Positions 19,904-27,824 of a DNA stretch of 42,528 nt are shown one piece after another. Origin of the DNA: Pseudomonas lactucae (GTDB lineage: Bacteria > Pseudomonadota > Gammaproteobacteria > Pseudomonadales > Pseudomonadaceae); contig NZ_JAFHKI010000046.1 of the NCBI RefSeq assembly GCF_016937615.1, forward strand, positions 1-42,528, read 5' to 3'. Positions within the stretch are counted from its first letter, which is position 1. Each line of letters opens with the position of its first letter. Under the pieces are notes generated by a model. That model saw only the letters and a program-made list of their open reading frames with translations. It was not told where the DNA came from and did no database searches. The position numbers and the translations under genes were made by a program.

Positions 19904-20731
19904 CTACGCCTCAACCGCGACTAACGCGTCCAACGCGACGTCGAGCGTTGGATGAAGGGGTGGGTGAATACCAAAGACCGCGCCAAGCACCTCAAGCAGT
20001 TCATCGGCACTCTTCAATACACGCTTCTCGCTTGGCCGGTCGAGGTAATGAATCGCGTAATTGGCATTGTTCAGGGTATGGCGCACCCCCGGTGCCAATC
20101 GCGCGGCTTTCAACTGGCCGAGGAATGGCGAGCCCGGATGTGTCGAGACGTACCAGTTGCCGATTTCGTAGTCGATATCCGCCTGTTCTTGCAGGTCGAA
20201 CACATATAAGCCGCGCCACTCTTCGGCGACCTGGGCCCACAGCGTATAACTGCCCTGCCCGTCGCCGGTCACACGATACGGTTCATGGGCGGTGGGCTGG
20301 GCCGCCTGCGTGTCCAGCCGCAGCGGACTACTGGGCACCATGCCGCCAAAGCCCACATCGGTGATGTAGCGCACACCGTCCACGGTCACCAGGCTCAGGC
20401 GATGGGTGCGAGCGGTATGGGCATCCGCCGGCCCCCCCATCACCACACGCCCGGTGATTCCACGCGCCTCGAAACCCAGCGCCTGTAACAGCGCCAGGAA
20501 CATCTGGTTCAACTCATAGCAATAGCCTCCGCGCCCATCGAACAAGACCTTTTGCTCGACGCTGGGCAGGTCGATCGGCACCGGCAGGCGCAGCAGCGTC
20601 GACAGGCTTTCGAAGGGGAACGTGCACACGTGGCGCAGTTGCAGCGCCTGCAGGGTTTGCAGCGTAGGCGCTGGCGCGCAAGCGTAACCCAGGCGTTGCA
20701 GATAGAGATGACTATGGGTCAACCGGGACAT
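19904..20731 (-). CDS. nat: Arylamine N-acetyltransferase
   Basis: The enzyme transfers an acetyl group from acetyl-CoA to arylamines, arylhydrazines and related amines in the cytoplasm. The 275-residue length is normal. The catalytic triad is visible: Cys71 in RGGYCYELN, His110 in RTHRLSLV and Asp125 in ITDVGFGG. The N-terminal helical part and central beta barrel follow family order. It lies upstream of the outer-membrane gene on the same strand, with a 130-base gap that probably holds a separate promoter. Confidence 0.95.
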   Translation of the reverse strand: MSRLTHSHLYLQRLGYACAPAPTLQTLQALQLRHVCTFPFESLSTLLRLPVPIDLPSVEQKVLFDGRGGYCYELNQMFLALLQALGFEARGITGRVVMGGPADAHTARTHRLSLVTVDGVRYITDVGFGGMVPSSPLRLDTQAAQPTAHEPYRVTGDGQGSYTLWAQVAEEWRGLYVFDLQEQADIDYEIGNWYVSTHPGSPFLGQLKAARLAPGVRHTLNNANYAIHYLDRPSEKRVLKSADELLEVLGAVFGIHPPLHPTLDVALDALVAVEA

Positions 20732-20850
20732 GGCGCGATCCTTGAGCGCGTGGCGAAGGCGTCACTATGCCGCTCGGTGGGCAGGTTGTCATTTTGAATG
20801 AACCTTTTAGAACGCATCCCTATCCACTTATAACAAGACAGGGAGGCACC

Positions 20851-21087
20851 ATGAGTACCGCTAAAATCTACACCATTCACTATCAGTTGCACGGCAAGGC
20901 CAAGTCCTTTGTAGTACGCGCCGATGTGATGAACAACGCCGAAGCCTGGCATTGGGCGGCGGTCGATGCCGATATTGCCCATGTCAGCCGTATCGGCCGC
21001 GTCGGCCACGAGCAGGTCAAGAAAACCACCCGTCCCTGGGCGGAAAAATTCGGTATTACCGACGTCAGCTGGACGCCGCCCAAATAA
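20851..21087 (+). CDS. Small DUF6555-like protein
   Basis: This 78-residue protein starts at ATG 20851 with GGGAGG seven bases upstream. It is soluble, with an N-terminal beta hairpin (IYTIHYQLHGKAKSFVVRA), an acidic/Trp helix (NNAEAWHWAAVDADIAHV) and a basic tail. It matches my memory of a small Pseudomonas-restricted family (DUF6555). No function is known. The start is divergent from the NAT gene across 119 bases. Confidence 0.75.
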   Translation: MSTAKIYTIHYQLHGKAKSFVVRADVMNNAEAWHWAAVDADIAHVSRIGRVGHEQVKKTTRPWAEKFGITDVSWTPPK

Positions 21088-21092
21088 ACCAA

Positions 21093-21114
21093 GGCCCCGC
21101 TCGATGGCGGGGCC
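21093..21114. terminator. Hairpin between convergent small genes
   Basis: GGCCCCGC (21093-21100) pairs perfectly with GCGGGGCC (21107-21114). The plus-strand T tract is poor; the minus strand has a T-rich stretch after it. It probably acts as a weak shared terminator. Confidence 0.55.
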
Positions 21115-21118
21115 CGCA

Positions 21119-21322
21119 CTACTTCTTCTTCAAGTCGCCCAACGGATCGTAGGGCGGCTTTTTTTCTGTCTGCTGTTTTTTGTCTTTGTCCAACGGCGCG
21201 ATGGCGGGGCCGATGGGGTCGACCTGCGGGTCGGCAAGATCCGGTGAGTCCGGGTCGAAACCCAGCTCGTCCTTGCCGCTGGCATGCTCGCTGGACGTCG
21301 GGCCTTTAGGCGAATGATTCAT
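21119..21322 (-). CDS. Small disordered hypothetical protein
   Basis: This 67-residue protein is rich in Pro, Asp and Lys (GFDPDSPDLADPQVDP, KPPYDPLGDLKKK) and has no hydrophobic core, so it is likely disordered. AGAGG precedes the ATG. It follows the 59-residue gene by 14 bases on the same strand; both appear to form one short operon. I recognise no domain. Confidence 0.65.
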   Translation of the reverse strand: MNHSPKGPTSSEHASGKDELGFDPDSPDLADPQVDPIGPAIAPLDKDKKQQTEKKPPYDPLGDLKKK

Positions 21323-21336
21323 GTCGATGGCCTCTG

Positions 21337-21516
21337 CTAAAGCGGACGGGCTTTGTCGTGAAGGTTTTCCAGGTCCTGCTCGACCCGGTCCACATCATCA
21401 TCTTCGTTGCGATCAGCCGGGTCGTTGGGGCGCAACGCGTCGTTGTCGCGCTCCTCTTCGCCGGGTGTGCGGTTGGGGTCCGGAGTACCGGGGGGCGGTT
21501 GTTTATACTCGGGCAT
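21337..21516 (-). CDS. Very small acidic, proline-rich protein (59 aa)
   Basis: The frame reads MPEYKQPPPGTPDPN, then GEEERDNDALRPND, an acidic block and ENLHDKARPL before a TAG. It is 59 residues and easily missed by length cut-offs. GAGGTGA lies seven bases before the ATG, and codon use is normal for the genome. Its composition matches the adjacent 67-residue protein: both are hydrophilic and Pro/Asp-rich. Function is unknown. Confidence 0.65.
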   Translation of the reverse strand: MPEYKQPPPGTPDPNRTPGEEERDNDALRPNDPADRNEDDDVDRVEQDLENLHDKARPL

Positions 21517-21642
21517 GATGGTTCACCTCACGGGGGTTGGTGGCCTACAGGGTTTTAGAGAAAGCGCCAACCACCATCGTTCAACTTGTTTGCCCAAGCG
21601 TGCGATGATGCCACCCCGCCATCTTCTGGAGACGTTACCCGG

Positions 21643-22164
21643 ATGTTCGAGCTTAAATCCTGCGACCCCATTACCTACCGCCAGCAGACTCGGCGCAGCA
21701 CGTTGATCGTGGCGGTGCTGTTTCTGGTGCTAGCCATGCTGCTTTCAAGCCTGGCGGTACTGCTGTTCGGTTCTCCCGGCGGCGACAATTTTCGCTTCAA
21801 CGTCGGCGGCGTATTCGCCGGGGCGCTGATCACCGTCGCCCTGGTACGCGGCCCGTTCTGGACGCAATCCTGGCTGGCGGCGGCGGTGTATGGCTGGCAG
21901 CTCAAGCGCAACCTGATGCGCGTGACAAATGTGATGCACAAGGTCACTGAGCAGGTACGGGCGAATGACCCTGCCGCAATGAAGATGCTGCGCTTTTATC
22001 ATCTGGGGCTGACGCAGATGCACGAACTCGACGCCAACTCCAGCGCACAGGCGCAACTGCTGGGAGAAATGCAGGCGCACAAGGAACAGCTGCAGGCGCA
22101 GGGGATCGACACGCAGCAAACCCGCTTTGACCCCGCCTGGCTGGAAGGCCTTAAAGGCGCGTAA
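21643..22164 (+). CDS. DUF3087 family membrane protein
   Basis: The chosen start at 21643 (MFELKSCDPITYRQQTRR) gives 173 residues and has GGAGACG upstream; a start at 21586 would add 19 non-conserved residues. Two transmembrane helices are evident, about 21-45 and 58-75, followed by a cytoplasmic helical domain (WQLKRNLMRVTNVMHKVTEQV). The pattern fits DUF3087, an uncharacterised gammaproteobacterial family. Its end converges on the MFS gene with one base between stops. Confidence 0.8.
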   Translation: MFELKSCDPITYRQQTRRSTLIVAVLFLVLAMLLSSLAVLLFGSPGGDNFRFNVGGVFAGALITVALVRGPFWTQSWLAAAVYGWQLKRNLMRVTNVMHKVTEQVRANDPAAMKMLRFYHLGLTQMHELDANSSAQAQLLGEMQAHKEQLQAQGIDTQQTRFDPAWLEGLKGA

Positions 22165-22165
22165 G

Positions 22166-23287
22166 TCATCGACCGCGCCAGCAGAACAGCGCACTCACCG
22201 CAATCGCCGCCCCCGCCACGCCAAACACCAGGGGCGCCGAGGCCACCGGCAACAGCACGCCCGCCAGCAAGGGGCCGAGACCGGCGCCGATATCACGCCA
22301 CACCGCATTCGACGCCAGCGCCGATACGCGCATTGAGCCAGGGTTGCGTTCGGCAACCAGGGTAGTCACCAGCGGCAGCTGCAGCGCGCGCAGCACCAGT
22401 ACCGCGGCCGCACCGACGATCACCCAATAGCTGCCGAAGGCCGTCAGGGCCACAGCACTCAGGAACGAAAACAGCAGCAGCATCGAGGTGGCGCCAAAGC
22501 GTTGCGCGGCGTGGCCGCCCAATGGGCTCAACAGCATTTCCGAGACATAACGCAGCGCCATCAAGCCGCCGGCAATCAGCACCGCATCGCCCCCAAGGAG
22601 CTTCTGCGCCTGGATCGACAGGCCAAAGATGAACAGCCCATCCAGCGCCACGCCTTCGATAAACGACCACATCGCCACACTGTCGGGCCACTTGAAACGC
22701 CGCCCCGGCGTGCCATGCAAATCATGGCCGACCGACGGCAATCCGCGCGCGACCCACAAGCCCGCCAGGCAGCAACCGGCCAAAATCAGAAAGATCGGAC
22801 GCGGCCCGGCCCACAACGTCAGCCAGCCGCCCAGGGGTAACGCGAGCATCGGGCCCCAGGCGATCAGGGCCCGAGAACGCCCGGCGCGGCGCGCGGCACC
22901 GCCAGGCTCGGCGGTGGCCAAGACTTGGGTGGACAGGTTCAATGCGGCGAAACACAGCCCCCACACCAGCCGCAGCCCCAACAGCGCCGCGAACCCAGAC
23001 AGCATCGAGTTGCCCAGGGCGCACAGCGTCGCAGCGCCGGCAGCGATCATGCAGGTCAGGCGGTCGCCGTTGCGCGCGTAGAAATTGAGCACATGCCGGT
23101 AGCCGAAAATCCGCACCAGCCGATTAGCCGCCAGCAATACTCCAGCCTGGGCCAAGGTGATGCCGAATGCCTGGGACTCCATGGGCAACAGCAGATAAAG
23201 CAGCACATCGCTGGGCAGGCACAGCGCCAGGGTCAGCGCGGCACGGCGCGAGGTCGTGTCGGCGAAGCGTTGGGCCTGGCTCGTCAT
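22166..23287 (-). CDS. MFS transporter
   Basis: This 373-residue protein has about 12 transmembrane helices in two halves, as in the major facilitator superfamily, slightly shorter than the usual 400. Short basic loops such as RAGRSRALIAWGPMLALPLGGWL (loop to helices 4-5) fit drug/sugar efflux types. The substrate cannot be deduced. It is a single gene, convergent with the DUF3087 gene. Confidence 0.85.
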   Translation of the reverse strand: MTSQAQRFADTTSRRAALTLALCLPSDVLLYLLLPMESQAFGITLAQAGVLLAANRLVRIFGYRHVLNFYARNGDRLTCMIAAGAATLCALGNSMLSGFAALLGLRLVWGLCFAALNLSTQVLATAEPGGAARRAGRSRALIAWGPMLALPLGGWLTLWAGPRPIFLILAGCCLAGLWVARGLPSVGHDLHGTPGRRFKWPDSVAMWSFIEGVALDGLFIFGLSIQAQKLLGGDAVLIAGGLMALRYVSEMLLSPLGGHAAQRFGATSMLLLFSFLSAVALTAFGSYWVIVGAAAVLVLRALQLPLVTTLVAERNPGSMRVSALASNAVWRDIGAGLGPLLAGVLLPVASAPLVFGVAGAAIAVSALFCWRGR

Positions 23288-23510
23288 AAATCTGAAACAT
23301 CCCGAAATATTCAGGTCGTCACGGTAGCCCTTCCGTGCCCGGCTTTACAACGTTCTATCACGACTTTTCCTGGAGGGCAGCCAGCGCAAACCGCGATATC
23401 GCCACAATGCCACTGGGCCACCGGCCCGCCGCTGCGCGGAACTGAATATGCCGGGAAAGACACTCAAGGCCAGCGATCCTGAATCGCGCCCCCATTAAGA
23501 GGATCCAGCC

Positions 23511-23933
23511 ATGTTCCCTATCGTTGCCGCAATCGGCGCCGCATTGGCCGCCGCTGCCGTCCCCGTCGCAAAAGCTGCTGCCCTGGGCGTGGTAAGCAGT
23601 GCCGCCGCGTTCGGCGCCAGCAAGGCCATTGAGGCGATCACCCACGAGAACGCTCCAGCCGACTCTCCGGATGCTTCAGATGGGGAAACGCAAAAAACCG
23701 CCCTTCCCCAGTCGCTGAAACCGGCATGGGCAGCCTTGCAAAATCCCGTGCCTGACAACGTGAGCCCACTCAGCACTCCCAAGCCCAAGGAGACCGTATC
23801 TGCCCCGTCGCCTTTGCCAGCACCCGAGGCGTTACAACACAAACCCGGACCAGGCCTGACCAAGCCTCTCGCGCCTGATACCCACCTGCTGCCGGTTCTC
23901 CTGGCGCCAACCTCACAAGTCATACGCCTTTAG
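23511..23933 (+). CDS. Ala-rich N terminus plus Pro-rich tail, hypothetical protein
   Basis: The 140-residue frame begins with a very hydrophobic Ala/Gly/Val segment (residues 3-40, including AAIGAALAAAAVPVAKAAA) and continues as a Pro/Ser/Lys-rich, probably disordered tail. AGAGGA precedes the ATG. It may be a membrane-associated or secreted peptide-like protein. A 142-residue frame on the opposite strand overlaps it entirely, so coding assignment is not secure. No known domain. Confidence 0.5.
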   Translation: MFPIVAAIGAALAAAAVPVAKAAALGVVSSAAAFGASKAIEAITHENAPADSPDASDGETQKTALPQSLKPAWAALQNPVPDNVSPLSTPKPKETVSAPSPLPAPEALQHKPGPGLTKPLAPDTHLLPVLLAPTSQVIRL

Positions 23934-23982
23934 GAACGCGGCGCGGACAGGCGTCAGCCGAACTGCAAAAGGGCCACGACTT

Positions 23983-24843
23983 TTAACCCAGCGCGCCGAG
24001 GTCCAGGCGGCCGTCCCGAACCGGCGGACACCAGTAGTACCCCCCGGTCAGCGGCGTACTGATGCGATACAAGCCATCCACAATCCCGTCCTCCAGCCCG
24101 CTCATTCGGCGCAGTTGCGCTTCGAACGCATCGAAGGAATGTCCGAAAGCGAGGAACATCAAGCCCGCCTGACCGTTCTCGGCCCACGGCATGGAGCGGC
24201 GTACCACGAAGGCTTCGGGAGTGAAGCTCTCCTGCGCGGTGCGTTTGGTATGGGCGGATTCGGGGGCGTCTTCCAGCTCCTCGTTGTCGCCATGGCGGCG
24301 ACCGATGATGTGGTCGCGCTCCTGGGCGGGCAGCGCGGCGAAACCATCCAGGTCGTGCTGCCACTGCTGGATCGCGGCGAAGCTGGCGCCGCTGTCGGTG
24401 GTTGCGGCCTCGACGGCAGCGTCGTCGTGGGGGTTTTCGGTGCCGTCTTCGTAGTCGGTAAGGTCAAAACCGGTCTTGTAGCGGAAGCCTTCGGTCGACT
24501 GCACCAGGCGAAACGCCGGGGCCAGGGCCTTTTCCACGGCGCGGCTGCGCAACAGCAGTTCACCGCGATCCACGCCATGCAACCACACCCACAGCGCCTG
24601 CTGGGTCGACGGGTTATGGGCGCCCGGAGCGCTGAGTGCCGGGAAGGCGCGCAGGCCGTCAATGTGCGCGCCCAGGGCGTGTACCAGTGGTTCACCCAAA
24701 CCGACCACCGCCGACGAATCCGTCATCTGTACCAGCGCGTCCAGCGCAGCGGGCACGGCTGCCAGCGTATCCACGGCAAAAAACAGATGGCGTGCCTGCA
24801 AAGGCACCGGTGCGGCAAGAATGCCCGGCTGGTACTGACTCAT
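23983..24843 (-). CDS. Dye-decolorising (DyP-type) heme peroxidase
   Basis: DyP peroxidases use hydrogen peroxide to oxidise dyes, phenols or porphyrins. The start at 24843 (MSQYQPGILAAPVP) has AGGAG upstream and gives 286 residues, fitting the YfeX-like class. The distal motif DYEDGTENP (about 145-153) contains the catalytic Asp. A likely heme-ligand His lies in ESAHTKRT, and MFLAFGHSFDAFEAQLRRM (about 230-248) is the conserved C-terminal heme-pocket helix. There is no signal peptide and no encapsulin gene nearby. It is divergent from the GAPDH gene. Confidence 0.93.
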   Translation of the reverse strand: MSQYQPGILAAPVPLQARHLFFAVDTLAAVPAALDALVQMTDSSAVVGLGEPLVHALGAHIDGLRAFPALSAPGAHNPSTQQALWVWLHGVDRGELLLRSRAVEKALAPAFRLVQSTEGFRYKTGFDLTDYEDGTENPHDDAAVEAATTDSGASFAAIQQWQHDLDGFAALPAQERDHIIGRRHGDNEELEDAPESAHTKRTAQESFTPEAFVVRRSMPWAENGQAGLMFLAFGHSFDAFEAQLRRMSGLEDGIVDGLYRISTPLTGGYYWCPPVRDGRLDLGALG

Positions 24844-24981
24844 GTGAACTCCTTCAAGAAAGGCGCGCAGTTTACCCGGCGCACGCCACCGTGCGTAGGA
24901 GAAAGCGCGCAAGCCTTGCCATAGAGCACTGGGATGGGTGACTCTTTAGTCATGTTTTGCAACTATTTCAGGGGTAGCGAC

Positions 24982-26598
24982 ATGACCACCAGTAACCTGC
25001 TCGCCCAGCTGTTTCCCACCGTCGAGGCCGATATTCCCGAGCAATTTCGCCTCCAAGCCCCGATTGAACAACGTGATTACCTGGTCGATGGGCAGTTGCA
25101 GGTCTGGAACGGCCCGTTGGCCCAGGTGCAGAGCCCGGTGCAACTGGGTGACCAGCGCGTGGTGATCGGCAGCACGCCGCTGCTGGATGCCGACACCGCC
25201 CTCACCGCCCTTGACGCCGCCGTGCGTGCCTACAACCGGGGCCAGGGCGCCTGGCCGACCCTGCGCGTGGTCGAGCGCATCCAGCACGTCGAAGCGTTCC
25301 TACGGCGCATGCGCGAACAACGCGACGCGGTGGTCAAGCTGCTGATGTGGGAGATCGGCAAGAACCTCAAGGACTCGCAGAAAGAATTCGACCGCACCTG
25401 CGACTACATCACCGACACCATCAACGCCCTTAAGGAACTGGACCGTCGCAGCAGCCGCTTCGAGCTGGAACAGGACACCCTCGGCCAGATCCGCCGCGTG
25501 CCGCTGGGCGTGGCGCTGTGCATGGGCCCTTACAACTACCCGCTCAACGAGACGTTCACCACGCTGATCCCGGCGCTGATCATGGGCAACACCGTAGTGT
25601 TCAAGCCGGCCAAGCTCGGCGTGCTGCTGATTCGTCCACTGCTGGAGGCGTTTCGCGACAGCTTCCCGGCCGGGGTGATCAACGTGATCTACGGCAGCGG
25701 CCGCGAAACCGTGAGCGCACTGATGGCCAGCGGCAAGATCGATATCTTTGCGTTCATCGGCACCAACAAGGCCGCCAGCGACCTGAAAAAACTGCACCCC
25801 AAGCCGCACCGCTTGCGCGCCGCCCTGGGCCTGGATGCGAAAAACCCCGGCATCGTATTGCCCGAGGTGGACCTGGACAATGCCGTCAGCGAAGCGCTCA
25901 CCGGCTCGCTGTCATTTAATGGCCAGCGCTGCACCGCGTTGAAGATCCTGTTTGTGCACGAGGATGTGGTCGCCCCTTTTATCGAGAAATTCAACGCCAA
26001 GCTGGCGTCGCTCAAGCCCGGTATGCCTTGGGAGGACGGTGTGGCACTGACGCCGTTGCCGGAGGTGGGCAAGGTCGATTATCTCAACGAGCTGGTGGCC
26101 GATGCGGCGCGGCATGGCGCCAAGGTGGTCAATGCCGACGGCGGCAGCAGCCGGGGCTCGTTCTTCTACCCGGCGGTGCTGTACCCGGTGAACCCGCGGA
26201 TGCGTGTGTACCATGAGGAGCAGTTCGGTCCGGTGGTGCCGATCGTGCCCTACCGTGACCTGGAGACGGTGATCGATTACGTGCTCGACTCGGACTTCGG
26301 CCAGCAGTTGAGTATTTTCGGCACCAACGCCGTGGAAGTCGGGCGCCTGGTGGATACCTTCGCCAACCAGGTCGGCCGCATCAATATCAACGCCCAGTGC
26401 CAGCGCGGGCCGGATACCTTCCCGTTCAATGGGCGCAAGAACTCGGCCGAGGGCACGCTGTCGGTGCATGACGCGCTGCGCGTGTTCTCGATCCGCACGC
26501 TGGTAGCGACCAAGTTCCAGGAGAGCAACAAGGCACTGGTCAGCGAGATTCTGCGCAACCGCGATTCGAGCTTTTTGACCACCGATTACATCTTCTAA
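24982..26598 (+). CDS. gapN: NADP-dependent (non-phosphorylating) glyceraldehyde-3-phosphate dehydrogenase
   Basis: This 538-residue aldehyde-dehydrogenase-superfamily protein resembles the Pseudomonas GapN-type enzymes that oxidise glyceraldehyde 3-phosphate to 3-phosphoglycerate with NADP. The catalytic Cys lies in FNGQRCTALKILF (about 312-324), the cofactor segment is GPYNYPLNETFTTLIPAL (about 183-200), and EEQFGPVVPI (about 417) is the general C-terminal motif. Start 24982 (MTTSNLLAQLFPT) is preceded by CAGGGG. Substrate is inferred from overall similarity. Confidence 0.85.
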   Translation: MTTSNLLAQLFPTVEADIPEQFRLQAPIEQRDYLVDGQLQVWNGPLAQVQSPVQLGDQRVVIGSTPLLDADTALTALDAAVRAYNRGQGAWPTLRVVERIQHVEAFLRRMREQRDAVVKLLMWEIGKNLKDSQKEFDRTCDYITDTINALKELDRRSSRFELEQDTLGQIRRVPLGVALCMGPYNYPLNETFTTLIPALIMGNTVVFKPAKLGVLLIRPLLEAFRDSFPAGVINVIYGSGRETVSALMASGKIDIFAFIGTNKAASDLKKLHPKPHRLRAALGLDAKNPGIVLPEVDLDNAVSEALTGSLSFNGQRCTALKILFVHEDVVAPFIEKFNAKLASLKPGMPWEDGVALTPLPEVGKVDYLNELVADAARHGAKVVNADGGSSRGSFFYPAVLYPVNPRMRVYHEEQFGPVVPIVPYRDLETVIDYVLDSDFGQQLSIFGTNAVEVGRLVDTFANQVGRININAQCQRGPDTFPFNGRKNSAEGTLSVHDALRVFSIRTLVATKFQESNKALVSEILRNRDSSFLTTDYIF

Positions 26599-26659
26599 GC
26601 ACAATGCCTCCCACATTTGGATTGTGTACATCTCCTGAACCGAGGTCACTTTAGTACTG

Positions 26660-27721
26660 ATGAACCTGCCACTCTTCGCCCGGCGCCTGTTGCGCCCGCT
26701 GCTCGACCCATACCGCCGCTATCGCCATGCCAAGCTGATCCACGCCGTGCGCGTGTCCATCGGTTTGCTGGCGACGATCCTGCTGACCACGGGCATCAAC
26801 CTGCCCCACGGCGAATGGGCATCGGTGACCATGCTGATCGTCATCGGCGGCTTGCAGCACCATGGCAATATCGGCAAAAAGGCCGTGGAGCGCGCCTACG
26901 GCACCTTGATCGGCGCCAGCGTCGGTTTGTTGCTGGTGGTGCAGCAGGCCTACTTCGGCCTGCCTCTGCTGACCTATTTGTTGATGTCGGTGGTGTGCGG
27001 GTTCTTTTCCTATCACGCCATCGGCAAGGGCGGCTACATCGCGCTGCTGTCGGCGATCACGGTGTTTATCGTCGCTGGCCACGGTGACAATCCGATCTCG
27101 GATGGCTTGTGGCGCACCGTGGATATCCTGATCGGCATCGTGCTGGCCCTGGCGTTTTCCTTCGCCCTGCCGCTCTACGCCGTGTATTCGTGGCGCTACA
27201 ACCTGGCCAGCGCCCTGCGTGACTGCGCGGCGATCTACGGCCGGATCATCAGCGGCCAGTCGGTCACCGACGATGAACACCTCAAGCTGCTCAACCGGCT
27301 GAATACCGCGATGGTGCAACTGCGCTCGCTGATGCCGTCGGTGTCCAAGGAAGTGCGGATCTCCATGACCGAGCTGGACGCGATCCAACGACACCTGCGC
27401 CTGTGCATCAGTACCCTGGAGATTCTTGGCAATACCCGGCCGGACCCGCGCGATGCGCAGGCGATGGCGCGCATGCAGGTGATGTTGAAGGCCGAGCATC
27501 GGCAGATTCGGGTGCAACTGGTGGGGATGGCGCGGGCGTTGAAAACGGGGGGGACGGAGCGGTTGGAGCGGCTGGGCAACACACCTGCCATTGAGCCCAC
27601 CTTGGACGCTCAGGCTCATAGTGCCGTGGATGGGTATCGCTTGTTGACGTTGCAATTGGCGAGCAACGTGGACGCCATGCGAGGCCGGCTGGCAAAAAGT
27701 GTGAAGCGCTGGAGGATTTGA
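26660..27721 (+). CDS. FUSC family inner-membrane protein
   Basis: The 353-residue protein has an N-terminal block of six transmembrane helices (about 25-180), including LPHGEWASVTMLIVIGG and RAYGTLIGASVGLLLV, the hallmark of FUSC/aromatic-acid exporter-like proteins. A cytoplasmic helical domain follows (about 190-353). Such proteins are linked to efflux of aromatic compounds, but no partner adaptor gene is adjacent. It lies 61 bases after gapN. Confidence 0.88.
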   Translation: MNLPLFARRLLRPLLDPYRRYRHAKLIHAVRVSIGLLATILLTTGINLPHGEWASVTMLIVIGGLQHHGNIGKKAVERAYGTLIGASVGLLLVVQQAYFGLPLLTYLLMSVVCGFFSYHAIGKGGYIALLSAITVFIVAGHGDNPISDGLWRTVDILIGIVLALAFSFALPLYAVYSWRYNLASALRDCAAIYGRIISGQSVTDDEHLKLLNRLNTAMVQLRSLMPSVSKEVRISMTELDAIQRHLRLCISTLEILGNTRPDPRDAQAMARMQVMLKAEHRQIRVQLVGMARALKTGGTERLERLGNTPAIEPTLDAQAHSAVDGYRLLTLQLASNVDAMRGRLAKSVKRWRI

Positions 27722-27724
27722 GGG

Positions 27725-27763
27725 CAGATAAAACAGGCACTCACGGTTTTCCTTAGTGAGTGC
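27725..27763 (-). terminator. Hairpin ending the 1462-residue giant gene
   Basis: GCACTCAC (27737-27744) and GTGAGTGC (27756-27763) form a perfect 8-bp stem. Read on the minus strand it is followed by CTGTTTTATCT, a moderate T tract, about 60 bases after the stop of the giant gene. It may also stop the FUSC transcript from the other side. Confidence 0.6.
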
Positions 27764-27824
27764 TACGCCAGCGCCGACCTCAGGAACACGCAGTCCGTGC
27801 GCGTGTCCCCGAGGCGTCGCCGAA

